64,000 nucleotides of DNA from an uncultured Candidatus Actinomarina sp. (GTDB taxonomy: Bacteria > Actinomycetota > Acidimicrobiia > Actinomarinales > Actinomarinaceae), in contig CACLXG010000001.1 in the NCBI GenBank assembly GCA_902610815.1, forward strand, positions 405,573 through 469,572, read 5' to 3'. Each line of letters starts with the position of its first letter. Within the stretch, counting starts at the first letter, position 1. The notes below the pieces were generated by a model. The model worked only from the letters and a program-made list of their open reading frames with translations, did no database searches and had not been told where the DNA came from. Of the stretch, positions 16,649-26,940 are shown in pieces. A program made the translations under genes and the position numbers.

Positions 16649-18814
16649 TTATTCTTCTTCAGTTATTTCCGGATAAAGGACTCTTTGGTGATATAAGCCT
16701 TCAAGGCTAATTTGAAATGATTCTCTTATAACTTCTAACTCTTTGAATGTAATAGGGGCATTATTTAACTGACCATCAGAAATTTTTTCATTGAATATTT
16801 CCTCTATTACATTTTTAATTTTTTCTTCATCTGCATCTTCATTCATAAAAATAGCCCTACAAGCAGCTTCTAATGAATCTGCAAGCATCAATATTGCAGC
16901 CTCTTTGGAGGAGGGCTTTTCACCTAAATGTCTGAAATCATCTTTAGAAACATTTGGATTCACTATTTTTTCTTTTTCGTAAAAAAATCTTAAGACTGCA
17001 TCGCCATGATGTTCAAGAATTCCTTGATATACAATTTCAGGAATTTTGAACTTTTTGGCTAATTTAATCCCATCGACTACATGGCTTTTTATTATATTTG
17101 CTGATTCCATTGGCAAGAGGTTGTCATGTGGATTTGTAGAGCCTATTTGATTTTCAACAAACATAGTTGGATTCACAGTTTTACCTAAATCGTGATAATA
17201 GGCCATAGCCCTTGCAAGTTGGCTGTTAGCTCCAATCTTATTTGCAGCTCTGTCTGCAAGTGTTCCTACTACAAGAGAGTGGTTAAATGTTCCTAATGCG
17301 TTATCTTCAAGATATCTTAAAGCTGGGTGGTTTCTATCTGCTAATTCTGATAGTTTGAAACCAGAAGTAAGCCTAAAAATACTCTCAATATATGATATTA
17401 AAGCAAACGCTGCTAAATTTGCTAACAAAGCACTTAAAAATGAAAAAATAAGTATCTGCGTTAAATTGCCATCATCACGTAAAAAGAAATATACACCAAA
17501 AGCTAGCAGAGGTTGTGTTAAGGAAATATAAAATATCCTTTGTCTCAAAAGTGACCTATCAGTATCTTCAGATAGAAATATAGCTGGAATTATTGTTCCA
17601 AGTGCTCCAAGAGCTACTAAACCTATATTTCCACCACCAGCAAGCGCTAACAATGAGCTAGATAATGACAGGATTAAAGTTGCTCTGAGATTTAATAAAG
17701 TAACAGATAATATACCCACAAAAGAAACAGGTAATGTATATTGGATGAATTCTAAATCTGAAACCTGAGAAAAGTATGAAACTCCACGCAAAAATATTGA
17801 AGAAATCAAAATTAATGTCAGCATTAAGAGCAATTCATTGTTATTAATCCAAATACTATCTCTTAAACGCCATAACAATATATATAGAACTAAGAAAACC
17901 GCAAATATAATTGGTATAGCAGCAGTTTGCACAGTCCTGGATTCTCCAGATAAAAAGCCAAACTCATTCAAAGCTTGGAATGTGACTTCATTTATTGGAT
18001 CACCCTCATTTACAATTATTTCATCTTTAAAAAATTGAACTGTAACATTTTCTACTAATTCTGACGCTTTTTCTTTTTGATCATTCCACAATTCCTCTTC
18101 AAGCTTTTGATTAGCAATTAAGTTTTCAGCAATAATTTCTGCGACCGTTGAACTTATTCTGGCTTCAGGAACAATTGCATAAAGTTCACTTGATAAATTT
18201 AAAGTTGGCGGATTAGAAACTATAGTTTGCCTCTGTTGGTTTAAGTTTTCATTACCAATGCCTTTTGACAAGAATTCATTAGCTTTGTTTTTTGCTTCAA
18301 ACTCAATTTGAGTTAAAAAATTTGTATCATTATTTTTATCAGTATTTGAAACTTCTACTAATACTTCAATTGCAGATGTAGAAATTGTAGAGAATAATAC
18401 TGAAGATCTTATTTTTTGAATCTGTTCAGATTTGCTAAGTTCAATTATTACCAAATTTGGATCAGACTCTTCAATTTCTCCATCCTCACTTTGCTCAAGT
18501 ATTTCTTCTGTTCTAGATTTAATGACAGTCAAAAACATCTCAGTAATTCCATCAATAACATCTGTAGTTACTGAAGTATCTATAGAATATACAGGTGCAA
18601 CATTGCTTTTTGCTTTATCTTGAAGAGATTTTGTAGCATTTTCATCTACAACGCTTAAATATCTCGGTGCAGAGAAGCTAGTTGGAGATTCCTCCCCTAC
18701 TTCTAATTTAATAACTTGATTTTCAGGAAAAATAGTAAAAGATATAAACCATACTGCGGAAGAAAATAGCAAAATATAGAGAATCTTTACTAAATGTAAT
18801 ATATATTTATTCAT
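16649..18814 (-). CDS. 7TM-HD family phosphodiesterase, PgpH-like (cyclic di-AMP hydrolase)
   Basis: The 721-residue membrane protein has an N-terminal membrane helix (about 10-30), an external 7TMR-HDED domain (about 35-285), seven transmembrane helices (about 295-480) and a cytoplasmic HD hydrolase domain. The HD motif YYHDLGK is near residue 540, followed by ESANIIKSHV and GILEHHGD. PgpH of Firmicutes hydrolyses cyclic di-AMP to pApA; the same role is inferred here from domain order and its place between phoH and ybeY. No cyclic di-AMP synthase is present in this window. Its ATG overlaps the phoH stop. Confidence 0.9.
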   Translation of the reverse strand: MNKYILHLVKILYILLFSSAVWFISFTIFPENQVIKLEVGEESPTSFSAPRYLSVVDENATKSLQDKAKSNVAPVYSIDTSVTTDVIDGITEMFLTVIKSRTEEILEQSEDGEIEESDPNLVIIELSKSEQIQKIRSSVLFSTISTSAIEVLVEVSNTDKNNDTNFLTQIEFEAKNKANEFLSKGIGNENLNQQRQTIVSNPPTLNLSSELYAIVPEARISSTVAEIIAENLIANQKLEEELWNDQKEKASELVENVTVQFFKDEIIVNEGDPINEVTFQALNEFGFLSGESRTVQTAAIPIIFAVFLVLYILLWRLRDSIWINNNELLLMLTLILISSIFLRGVSYFSQVSDLEFIQYTLPVSFVGILSVTLLNLRATLILSLSSSLLALAGGGNIGLVALGALGTIIPAIFLSEDTDRSLLRQRIFYISLTQPLLAFGVYFFLRDDGNLTQILIFSFLSALLANLAAFALISYIESIFRLTSGFKLSELADRNHPALRYLEDNALGTFNHSLVVGTLADRAANKIGANSQLARAMAYYHDLGKTVNPTMFVENQIGSTNPHDNLLPMESANIIKSHVVDGIKLAKKFKIPEIVYQGILEHHGDAVLRFFYEKEKIVNPNVSKDDFRHLGEKPSSKEAAILMLADSLEAACRAIFMNEDADEEKIKNVIEEIFNEKISDGQLNNAPITFKELEVIRESFQISLEGLYHQRVLYPEITEEE

Positions 18815-19746
18815 TATTTGTCTGGGAAAACTTCCAAAATTTTAGAAACAATTTTATTTCTTACAATATCAGTATTCTCAAATTCTAATACAGATACTTC
18901 TTCTATTTTTGATAAATTTTTTCTTGTTTTTCTTAAACCAGAAATTGCCCTGTTATTAAGATCTATTTGCGTTTCATCACCTGTGATAATCATTTTTGAA
19001 TTTTCACCCAATCTTGTGAGGAACATTTTGATCTGACTTATAGTTGCATTCTGTGCTTCATCCAATATAATACATGCATCATTTAAGGTTCTTCCACGCA
19101 TATATGCAAGAGGTACTATTTCAATATTTCTTTTTTCGATTAAATATTGCAAAGTTTCATTTCCAAAAAAATATTCTAGAGAGTCAAATAGTGGAACTAA
19201 GTAAGGATCTATTTTTTGAGAAAGGTCTCCTGGAAGATACCCTAATCTTTCGCCAGCTTCAACAGCAGGTCGTGTTAAAACAATTTTTTTAATTTTATTT
19301 TCAGAATACATTTTTACCGCACTTGCAACTGCAAGAAATGTTTTCCCAGTACCAGCTGGTCCAATGCCAAAAGTTATAGTTGAATTTTCTATAGTTTCAA
19401 TGTATTTAAATTGATTTAGATTCTTAACTTTTATGAATTTGTTATCAACTACATTAAACTGACTTGCTTTTGAATTTTCAAGTTTTTTAGGGTTTTTAAT
19501 TTTTGCAATTAGCTCTAAATCAGGAATCTCTATTGTCTCATTTCTTGATCCCATCATTATCATTTCATCAAGTATTCTTGTAGCCTCTTCTGTATCATGG
19601 TTGCTACCATTGATGTAAACAACATTACCTCGAACATTAATCTCTAAGTTTGGGAACAAAGATTTTATATAATTAAGGTTTTGATCATTTACACCAAAGA
19701 TATTTACTAATTCTTGATCAAGAGGGATTGTTTTTTCAAGTGTCAT
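18814..19746 (-). CDS. phoH: PhoH family ATPase
   Basis: The cytoplasmic P-loop ATPase of 310 residues has Walker A GPAGTGKT near residue 131, the following RPAVEAGERLGYLPGD block that defines the family, and Walker B IILDEAQNAT. The N-terminal 100 residues contain a small KH-like nucleic-acid-binding region (NIFGVNDQN to EEATRILDEM). PhoH proteins next to ybeY are thought to take part in RNA or ribosome metabolism, but the biochemical role is not settled. It is cotranscribed with the HIT protein upstream and pgpH downstream through one-base overlaps. Confidence 0.93.
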   Translation of the reverse strand: MTLEKTIPLDQELVNIFGVNDQNLNYIKSLFPNLEINVRGNVVYINGSNHDTEEATRILDEMIMMGSRNETIEIPDLELIAKIKNPKKLENSKASQFNVVDNKFIKVKNLNQFKYIETIENSTITFGIGPAGTGKTFLAVASAVKMYSENKIKKIVLTRPAVEAGERLGYLPGDLSQKIDPYLVPLFDSLEYFFGNETLQYLIEKRNIEIVPLAYMRGRTLNDACIILDEAQNATISQIKMFLTRLGENSKMIITGDETQIDLNNRAISGLRKTRKNLSKIEEVSVLEFENTDIVRNKIVSKILEVFPDK

Positions 19747-20087
19747 TATATATTTTTCAATTTTTCCCCACCGATTAGGTGCAAGTGAATATGGAAAACA
19801 GTTTGCATTGCGTCAGAATTAGTATTGAATAACAACCTATATCCTGATTGATCAATATCAAATTCTTTTGCTAAGTTTTTAGCGCACAAAAACATATTGC
19901 CAATAAGATTGGTATCACTTTTCGAAAGATCATTCATAGTAGGAATTTTCTTTTTTGGAATTATAAGAATATGTACTTTTGCAACAGGATTTATATCATG
20001 TATAGCAAAAATTTGATCATCTTCATAGATTATATCCGAATCAATTTCTCCAGATAAAATCATTTCAAAAACTGATTTATTTTCCAT
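19746..20087 (-). CDS. HIT family nucleotide-binding hydrolase
   Basis: This small protein of 113 residues belongs to the HINT branch of the histidine triad family. The C-terminal motif FHIHLHLIGG gives the HxHxH nucleotide-hydrolysing triad, and the N-terminal region has IIYEDDQIFAIHDINPVAKVHILIIPKK. Such enzymes hydrolyse AMP-lysine or similar phosphoramidates; the physiological substrate is uncertain. It sits between rsmE and phoH, sharing one base with the phoH start. Length is normal. Confidence 0.92.
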   Translation of the reverse strand: MENKSVFEMILSGEIDSDIIYEDDQIFAIHDINPVAKVHILIIPKKKIPTMNDLSKSDTNLIGNMFLCAKNLAKEFDIDQSGYRLLFNTNSDAMQTVFHIHLHLIGGEKLKNI

Positions 20088-20094
20088 ATAATTT

Positions 20095-20730
20095 TTACAT
20101 TGTTAATGATAATGCAGATACAGCTGCAGTTTCAGTTCTTAAGCTAAAATCTGATAATTTAAATTTATATTGAAAATTTGATAATTCTTCTTTGGTCCAA
20201 CCACCTTCTGGTCCAATAGCAAAGGCTTTTGTATTTGATTTTTCTTGATCAAAATTATCACCTGAAATGTCAAAACATGAACTAAAAATTGAGTAATCTA
20301 TACTATCTGTAATTTCTATTTCTGGAAAAAATGCTGTACCAGATTGCTCAACGGCTGAAATTGCCCAATTATAAATTTTTTCAATATCAACTTTTGTGTT
20401 TTGGGTATTTTGTGTTTTACCAATAAATAATTTATAAACATTTAGCTCAACCAGCTTTTCAATCATAAATCTAAATCGATTTTTTTCCCTCAAGTAAGGA
20501 ACAAAGATAGAAATTTCATTCTTTCTTGAATACTTTTTTTTAGAATTTATTTCAACGTAATCTTTTACAAAATGGCCTAGGAATAATTCCCCTACACCGT
20601 TTGTGATGTTAACACTCTCAAAATCTTTTATTCTTAATACATTTCTTAAATGATGAACTTTAGAATCATCTAAAGAGACATTATTCTCATTAGGGTTGAT
20701 TTCAGGTAAAAATATAGTTGGCGTAAACAT
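20095..20730 (-). CDS. rsmE: 16S rRNA (uracil-1498-N3)-methyltransferase
   Basis: This SPOUT-class enzyme methylates U1498 in the decoding centre of 16S rRNA using S-adenosylmethionine. It has 211 residues, a little shorter than usual, with the N-terminal HHLRNVLRIKD strand for RNA binding and the knot motifs AIGPEGGWTKEEL and LRTETAAVSAL that form the cofactor pocket. It overlaps the lepA stop by one base, and a seven-base gap leads to the HIT gene. Its place near lepA and phoH is conserved in actinobacteria, where hrcA and dnaJ often intervene; those genes are missing here. Confidence 0.92.
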   Translation of the reverse strand: MFTPTIFLPEINPNENNVSLDDSKVHHLRNVLRIKDFESVNITNGVGELFLGHFVKDYVEINSKKKYSRKNEISIFVPYLREKNRFRFMIEKLVELNVYKLFIGKTQNTQNTKVDIEKIYNWAISAVEQSGTAFFPEIEITDSIDYSIFSSCFDISGDNFDQEKSNTKAFAIGPEGGWTKEELSNFQYKFKLSDFSLRTETAAVSALSLTM

Positions 20731-22508
20731 TATTGTTTAAGGAATTCCTTAAAAGCTTCTTTTGGAACACTGACCTTACCAATCTGTCTCATCTTTTTTT
20801 TACCTTCTTTTTGTTTTTCAAGTAGTTTTCTTTTTCTTGTTACATCACCACCGTAGAGTTTTGCAGTAACATCTTTTCTTAGTGCTTTAATTGTTTCCCT
20901 AGCAATAATCCTTGATCCAATAGCCGCTTGAATGGGGATATCAAATTGCTGCCTTGGTATTAAATCAGATAACTTCTTAACTCTACTTCTTCCAATGTAT
21001 TCAGCATTTTCTTTAGCAAGAATAGAACTAAACGAATCAATTGCTTCCCCGTTAACTAAAATATCAAGTTTAACTAAATTTCCATATTCAAAATCTAAAA
21101 TATTATAGTCCAATGTAGCAAAGCCCTGTGAAATTGACTTTAGTGAGTCATAAAACCCATTCACAAGTTCTAAAAGAGGCAGCTTGTATCTAACTTTTAC
21201 CATAGTTGTACTCAAATAATTTAAATCTTCTTGTGTTCCTCTTCTATCATTCAATAACTGCATAATTGAACCAAGATATTCTTTTGGGAACAGAAGATTT
21301 ATTTCACAGTATTTTTCTTGAATTGATTTGATATCTGTGTATTTTTCAATTTCACTTGGATTACGAATAATTATTTCCTCATTGTTATTTCGTATTATTT
21401 TAAATTCAACAGAAGGCGGTGTAACTATTAAAGAAAGATTAAATTCTCTTTCAAGCCGTTCAACTACAATTTCTAAATGTAACAGGCCTAAAAACCCGCA
21501 TCGAAATCCAAATCCAAAAGCAGATGACGTTTCAGGTTCATAAAAAAAACTTGCGTCATTTAGTACATACTTATCAAGAGAATCTCTTAATTTTGTATAA
21601 TCATCTGAATCAGCTGGAAAGATACTGGAGAAAACAGTTGGCTGAGGTTCTTTGTATCCTGAAACAACAATTGGGTTATCATCATTATCTTGAACCAAAG
21701 TGTCTCCAACTCTTATTTGAGACAGGTCTTTTGCACCGGTAATAATATAACCCACTTCACCTGAAGATAACTTTTTGGATGGATTAAATTTTAAATCAAA
21801 ATAACCCATTTCAGTAGGTTCAAAAGAAAATCCTGAATTTACTAACTTTAGTTTTTGATTTATGTTTACTTCATCGCCAAAAATTCTGACGGAAGCTACC
21901 ACTCCTCTATAGGAATCAAAAAATGAATCAAAAATTAGGGCATTTGTATCTTTTGTCTTTTGAACTGGCGGATTAACTAATTCCGGAATCGCATTTAGTA
22001 GTTCGCTGACTCCACTACCGGTTTTTGCAGAAATTTCGAAAATTTCATCTTCGCTAGATCCTATTAAATTAAAAATTTGTTTTTTTGCAGATTCTTTATC
22101 TGCGTCTATCGAATCAATTTTATTTAATACAGGTATCACTTCTAGTCCAGCTTCTATAGCGGCATAAGAATGAGCAAAGGTTTGAGCTTGTATTCCTTGA
22201 GTAGCATCTACTAATAAAATTGCACCATCACAGGCTATTAAAGCTCTTGAAACTTCATAAGAAAAGTCGACATGGCCAGGAGTGTCAATTAAATTAAGTG
22301 TTACATTTTTAAACTTAAGCCTTATGGGTTGTGATTTAATAGTTATGCCTTTTTCGCGTTCAAGTTCCATATTGTCTAAGATTTGATCTAAATGTTCACC
22401 TGGTTTTATAAGACCAGACATTTCAATCAATCTGTCAGCTAAAGTTGACTTACCATGATCAACATGAGCAATAATTGAAATATTTCTTATATTCTTATTA
22501 TGTAACAT
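20730..22508 (-). CDS. lepA: Elongation factor 4 (LepA)
   Basis: This ribosome-associated GTPase acts on translocation and initiation. It has 592 residues, the usual length. The G domain shows IAHVDHGKST (residues 13-22), the switch region EREKGITIK, DTPGHVDF and NKIDSID. The LepA-specific C-terminal domain ends in the basic YGGDVTRKRKLLEKQKEGKKKM segment that distinguishes it from EF-G. It is divergent from rpsT, with 39 bases between the two starts, so a bidirectional promoter is likely in that gap. Confidence 0.97.
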   Translation of the reverse strand: MLHNKNIRNISIIAHVDHGKSTLADRLIEMSGLIKPGEHLDQILDNMELEREKGITIKSQPIRLKFKNVTLNLIDTPGHVDFSYEVSRALIACDGAILLVDATQGIQAQTFAHSYAAIEAGLEVIPVLNKIDSIDADKESAKKQIFNLIGSSEDEIFEISAKTGSGVSELLNAIPELVNPPVQKTKDTNALIFDSFFDSYRGVVASVRIFGDEVNINQKLKLVNSGFSFEPTEMGYFDLKFNPSKKLSSGEVGYIITGAKDLSQIRVGDTLVQDNDDNPIVVSGYKEPQPTVFSSIFPADSDDYTKLRDSLDKYVLNDASFFYEPETSSAFGFGFRCGFLGLLHLEIVVERLEREFNLSLIVTPPSVEFKIIRNNNEEIIIRNPSEIEKYTDIKSIQEKYCEINLLFPKEYLGSIMQLLNDRRGTQEDLNYLSTTMVKVRYKLPLLELVNGFYDSLKSISQGFATLDYNILDFEYGNLVKLDILVNGEAIDSFSSILAKENAEYIGRSRVKKLSDLIPRQQFDIPIQAAIGSRIIARETIKALRKDVTAKLYGGDVTRKRKLLEKQKEGKKKMRQIGKVSVPKEAFKEFLKQ

Positions 22509-22547
22509 ATTTATTAAGTTAATATCTTATATACCGAAAGGTTTTAC

Positions 22548-22772
22548 ATGGCTAATATTAATTCACAAAAAAAGAGAATAAGACAAGATAAGAAAAGAAA
22601 TTTAAGGAATAAATCTATCAAAACTGAGCTTAAAACAGTTCTAAAATCAGTAAATGAAAGCTCTGTTGAGAATAAGTCAAATGCACTTAAAACTTTAGAT
22701 ATAGCTTACTCAAAAGGCATTATTACTAAAAATTTTAGAGACAGAAACAAATCTAAAATTTCAAAACTCTAA
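22548..22772 (+). CDS. rpsT: 30S ribosomal protein S20
   Basis: A short basic protein of 74 residues that binds 16S rRNA. The N-terminus MANINSQKKRIRQDKKR and the later KGIITKNFRDRNKSKISKL match S20, which is rich in Lys, Arg and Asn. It is somewhat shorter than the usual 85-90 residues, mainly in the middle helices. AAAGG upstream of the ATG at 22548 serves as Shine-Dalgarno. The 3' end overlaps the convergent holA-like gene by 12 bases. S20 next to lepA and holA is a conserved bacterial arrangement. Confidence 0.93.
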   Translation: MANINSQKKRIRQDKKRNLRNKSIKTELKTVLKSVNESSVENKSNALKTLDIAYSKGIITKNFRDRNKSKISKL

Positions 22773-23423
22773 TAATTTTTTTATAGAAATTAAATATCTT
22801 TTGGAATTTTCAATTTCGTATCCAAATTGATTTATACTTTTTTCAATTTTATGTGTATATTGAATAGCTTTATTAATCTTTTTTAGATCTAAACTTTTCA
22901 ATTTTTTTAATGCATCTGTGTATTTATAATCTTTTTTTTCTTTTAATATTTTAGAAACTTCATTTGGATCAAACTCAATTAACATTTTTTGTCTTAAAAG
23001 TTCTTTAATAAAATATGATAAAAAATTTCTAAAATCTCTCTCATTTGAAGTGAAAGAATCCAACAACCTTAAATCTATTGATTTTCTAGAATTATAAATT
23101 GAATTGGTTAAATCCCAGGGGAAATAACTCTCTTTTTTTTGAGAATCAAGATACAAAACATCAACGCTCGACCCCAGTGATGTAAATTTAGATAAATTTG
23201 ATTTTTTAATTTGAAAAATATAATTATCTTCTAAATTGATTTTTAATTTATTGAAAGATGTAATTGTTATAAATTCATCAAAAATAAATTTAAATTTATC
23301 AGTACCAAAAAGAGATTGTGCTTGATTAGGAATATCTTTTATTGAAACTTTTTCAAAACTTATATTAAAACTATTTAATTGATTTAGATCTGATACTAAA
23401 TTATCAGTTACAAGTAATTTCAT
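22761..23423 (-). CDS. holA: Probable DNA polymerase III delta subunit (HolA-like), short
   Basis: The 220-residue protein has no strong motif. Its C-terminal 100 residues (NFLSYFIKELLRQKML, then DYKYTDALKKL and INKAIQYTHKIEKSI) resemble the helical collar domain of HolA, the clamp-loader delta subunit. The position between leuS and rpsT matches holA in actinobacteria. Typical HolA has 310-340 residues; here the N-terminal AAA+-like part is strongly shortened, to roughly 110 residues. The assignment rests mostly on synteny and the C-terminal pattern. The ATG overlaps the leuS stop by one base. It may be a reduced delta subunit or a diverged hypothetical. Confidence 0.5.
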   Translation of the reverse strand: MKLLVTDNLVSDLNQLNSFNISFEKVSIKDIPNQAQSLFGTDKFKFIFDEFITITSFNKLKINLEDNYIFQIKKSNLSKFTSLGSSVDVLYLDSQKKESYFPWDLTNSIYNSRKSIDLRLLDSFTSNERDFRNFLSYFIKELLRQKMLIEFDPNEVSKILKEKKDYKYTDALKKLKSLDLKKINKAIQYTHKIEKSINQFGYEIENSKRYLISIKKLLEF

Positions 23424-25852
23424 TATCCGACGAAATTTATAATTTTATCTTGGATATAAATTACTTTTTTAAAATCACTCGTATTCATATCAAACTCATC
23501 TTTACAAATGCTTTCTACTTCATCTTGATTTAATCCTATTTCGGTTTCTCTAGTGAATCTTTTTTTGCCGTTTATCTGTATCACAAGTTCATATGTAGGG
23601 TCTTTTAAGTTCTCAGTATCAACTTGAGGCCATGTGATGTTTATTAAATCTTCACCAAAATAATTTTCATAAACTTCAGAGGCAATATGAGGTGCCATTG
23701 GGAATAACAAAATACTCATATTTTTAATGATCATGTCTTTTGAGCTTTTTGATATTTCTTTAGAATTTTTTAAAAATTCTGATAAATCATTATTTAATTT
23801 CATTAAATCTGAAACAGCTGTATTAAATTCAAATTTATCAAGGTGTTTTGAAACTGAATTAATACTTTGGTTCACCTTTCTAACTATACTTTTCTCATTA
23901 TCTAAACTATCTACATTATCTAATTTTGATAATCTTTCAATATTTTCCCATAGTTTGTTCAAAAATCTTTTTGTACCCTCAATACCCCCGTCATTCCACT
24001 CTACCCCATCACTTGGAGGGGCCATAAATAAAATATATAATCTTAGAGCATCTGCTCCATGAGTTGCAAAATATGATTCAGGATCAACAGTATTACCTTT
24101 TGATTTCGACATCTTGGAACCGCCAAAATTTATCATGCCTTGAGAAAATAAATTTTGAAATGGTTCATTAAAATTTAAATAATTCATGTCTCTTAATGCC
24201 TTCACAAAAAATCTTGCATAAAGCAAGTGAAGGATTGCATGTTCAACTCCTCCAATATACTGATCAACTGGAAGCCAATTATTTACTTTATTGGCATCAA
24301 ATGGGCTCTCTTCATTTTTTGGATCTACAAATCTTAAGAAATACCAAGATGAATCAACAAAGGTGTCCATTGTATCTGTTTCTCTGAAAGCTTCACTTCC
24401 ACATTCAGGACAGTTCGTATTGACAAATTCTTCACTTTTTGCAAGAGGTGATTCATTTGTGTTTTTATAATCATCTATTTCTGGTAATAAAACTGGTAAG
24501 TTATTTTCGCTTTCAGGTATCATCCCACACTTTTCACAATTAATTAAAGGAATAGGACAACCCCAATATCTTTGTCGGCTAATTAACCAATCTCTTAAAC
24601 GAAATGTTGTTTTACTAGTTCCGATTTTTTTATCTTCCAAAAACTTTATAATTTTCTTTGAAGCTTCAGTATGTGATTCTAAATTATCAAATTCTCCAGA
24701 ATTAATAAGAATTCCTTCACCAATAAAAGCTTCTTCTTTTATTGAAGATTTCTTGTTTTTATCAGATATAACTTGGATTATTTCAATTCCATATTTTTTT
24801 GCAAAATCGTAATCTCTTTGATCATGACCAGGTACAGCCATAATTGCACCTGTACCATAATTAATCAATACGTAATCAGCTATCCACAGCGGAACTTGCT
24901 TTCCATTAACTGGATTTATAACAAAAAGGCCTGTATCTACTCCTGTTTTTTCTTTTGTAAGCGACATTCGCTCAAACTCAGATTTCTTTTTAGCATTATT
25001 AATGTAATTTTCTATCTCATCACGATTTGACGAAATAGAGAGAATTTCGCTCATTAGCTGATGCTCAGGAGAAAGTACAGCAAATGTCATTCCAAATAAT
25101 GTATCTGGTCTTGTTGTAAAAACATCAAAACATAATTCAGTACCATCTATATTCAATGAAAACTCTGCACCCTCAGATTTACCTATCCAATTTTGCTGCA
25201 TTGCCTTTACATTCTCTGGCCAATCACCAATCTCATTAAGTCCCCCAAGGAGCTCTTCTGAATAGTCAGAAATTTTGAGAAACCATTGATTCAAATTTTT
25301 TTGATCAACTACTGAATCACACCTATCACAGTTGCCTTCTATTACTTGTTCATTTGCTAAGACTGTTTTACACGAATCACACCAATTCACTGGCGCATCT
25401 TTCTTGTAGGCTAATTTGTTCTTAAATAGTTTTACAAATATATATTGAGTCCACTTATAGTAATCCTTACTATGTGCGGCGACTTCCCTATCCCACTCAT
25501 AAAGTGAACCTAATCTAATTATTTGATCTTTCATATTATTTATTCGTTCTTCAGTAAAAGTCTTAGGGTGAATTCCAGTTTGAATTGCCGCATTTTCTGC
25601 TGGAAGACCAAATGAATCCCAACCCATAGGTGATAAGACATTAAAACCATTCATAATTTTATACCTAGTTATAACATCACCAATTGTGTAATTCCTTATA
25701 TGACCCATATGCAAGTCTCCGGAGGGATATGGATACATACATAAATTGTAAAAATTTTTGTCTTTTGAATCGATATCACATTCTATTGAGTTGTTCTCTG
25801 ACCAAGACTTCTGCCATTTTGATTCAATTTGTTGAAATTTATATTCACTCAT
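23423..25852 (-). CDS. leuS: Leucyl-tRNA synthetase
   Basis: This class I synthetase charges tRNA-Leu. The 809 residues include HMGH at 48-51 (the HIGH motif), a zinc-binding CDSC/CDRC pair near 155-180, the editing domain with TTRPDTLFG, the second zinc-like CEKCGMIP, and KMSKSKGN near residue 578. The C-terminal domain is complete. Its ATG overlaps the stop of the upstream glycosyltransferase by four bases, so there is no room for its own leader or T-box. A tRNA-Leu(TAG) gene occurs at 52421-52503. Confidence 0.97.
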   Translation of the reverse strand: MSEYKFQQIESKWQKSWSENNSIECDIDSKDKNFYNLCMYPYPSGDLHMGHIRNYTIGDVITRYKIMNGFNVLSPMGWDSFGLPAENAAIQTGIHPKTFTEERINNMKDQIIRLGSLYEWDREVAAHSKDYYKWTQYIFVKLFKNKLAYKKDAPVNWCDSCKTVLANEQVIEGNCDRCDSVVDQKNLNQWFLKISDYSEELLGGLNEIGDWPENVKAMQQNWIGKSEGAEFSLNIDGTELCFDVFTTRPDTLFGMTFAVLSPEHQLMSEILSISSNRDEIENYINNAKKKSEFERMSLTKEKTGVDTGLFVINPVNGKQVPLWIADYVLINYGTGAIMAVPGHDQRDYDFAKKYGIEIIQVISDKNKKSSIKEEAFIGEGILINSGEFDNLESHTEASKKIIKFLEDKKIGTSKTTFRLRDWLISRQRYWGCPIPLINCEKCGMIPESENNLPVLLPEIDDYKNTNESPLAKSEEFVNTNCPECGSEAFRETDTMDTFVDSSWYFLRFVDPKNEESPFDANKVNNWLPVDQYIGGVEHAILHLLYARFFVKALRDMNYLNFNEPFQNLFSQGMINFGGSKMSKSKGNTVDPESYFATHGADALRLYILFMAPPSDGVEWNDGGIEGTKRFLNKLWENIERLSKLDNVDSLDNEKSIVRKVNQSINSVSKHLDKFEFNTAVSDLMKLNNDLSEFLKNSKEISKSSKDMIIKNMSILLFPMAPHIASEVYENYFGEDLINITWPQVDTENLKDPTYELVIQINGKKRFTRETEIGLNQDEVESICKDEFDMNTSDFKKVIYIQDKIINFVG

Positions 25853-26940
25853 AAGTTATACACCTTTAGTATTTTAGGAAAAACATTTTTAATGTCATAC
25901 CTTTCTAATACTTTTTTGGTATTTTCAATTTTTTTGTTATAAATTGATTCATTGGTTAAATCTTTTGAAGCTTGAATAACAGAATTTTTTAACTCATCAT
26001 TATTATTAAATAAATATCCATTTTCATCATTTATAAATTGATTCATTGGTTCAATATTTCTCGTAATGCAAATCTTTTGATAGCTCATACCTTCTAATAA
26101 AACTAGTCCTAAACCTTCTGAATATGATGGAAATACAAACAGATCGATACCTTCAAAAAACTTTGACTGATCTTCAACATATCCTAAAAATGAAGATTTC
26201 TTAATTAGATTTTTACTCATTTTTTGTTTTAGATAATTTATATAATTATCTGAACCAAAACCACCAATTACTAAATGAAAATCTAAATTTATTTCATTAA
26301 AAGTATCTATTAGATCTTCAATACCTTTATTTTTATTTAATCTACCTAAAAAACCAATATTTAATGTTGGATTGAGCGAAACGGTACTGGGTTCTTTTAG
26401 AGATATCCAGTAGTTTATTACATGTGGATTTAATTTTTGTGTATGGCTTTCCAACCAAGTATTAACCTCTTGAGAAATTACAATAACTTCATCAGCAAAG
26501 GACCAGGAATTAACTAATTTTTTGAAAAAATATAATTTAAAAATTTTTTTGAAATTGTTATCAAGATAAGAATCATACTTTCCATGAATAGAAACTACCC
26601 ATTTAAATAAATTGTCAGAAATAAAAAACCTCTTTAGCAAATAAATCATATAATCACTCCGTGGTTGATGGGAATGAACAATTTTATATGAGTTTTCTTT
26701 AATAATTTTTTGTAATTTTATATAGGAAAAAACATTAAACATACGAGGTCCTTTTAATCTATAAATTTTTCTACATACATTCGACAACTCTTTATTGATC
26801 GACAATATTTCTGGAATATCTTCCCCTATAACTATTACATCTACCACCAATCCTGAATTGACTTGGGCAGTTACCAATTCAAGCAAATGACTTTCTGCAC
26901 CTCCCCTATTTAATGAGTTTATTACATGAGCAATTTTCAT
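25849..26940 (-). CDS. GT4-family glycosyltransferase
   Basis: The protein has 363 residues. It starts with the GT4 N-terminal pattern [19 protein letters not shown] and ends with the donor-binding half: [16 protein letters not shown], the KSSFLGYV strand, and EX7E in [16 protein letters not shown]. Enzymes of this form act in capsule, teichoic-acid or O-antigen synthesis. It overlaps leuS by four bases and follows the DUF1015-like gene with no gap, so it is cotranscribed with serC and housekeeping genes rather than with the main glycan locus. Substrates unknown. Confidence 0.9.
   Translation of the reverse strand: MKIAHVINSLNRGGAESHLLELVTAQVNSGLVVDVIVIGEDIPEILSINKELSNVCRKIYRLKGPRMFNVFSYIKLQKIIKENSYKIVHSHQPRSDYMIYLLKRFFISDNLFKWVVSIHGKYDSYLDNNFKKIFKLYFFKKLVNSWSFADEVIVISQEVNTWLESHTQKLNPHVINYWISLKEPSTVSLNPTLNIGFLGRLNKNKGIEDLIDTFNEINLDFHLVIGGFGSDNYINYLKQKMSKNLIKKSSFLGYVEDQSKFFEGIDLFVFPSYSEGLGLVLLEGMSYQKICITRNIEPMNQFINDENGYLFNNNDELKNSVIQASKDLTNESIYNKKIENTKKVLERYDIKNVFPKILKVYNL

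Noticed and set aside
25853-25900. T-box or leader upstream of leuS, glyS or valS
   Set aside because: Each synthetase gene overlaps or nearly touches its upstream gene, leaving no space for a T-box.
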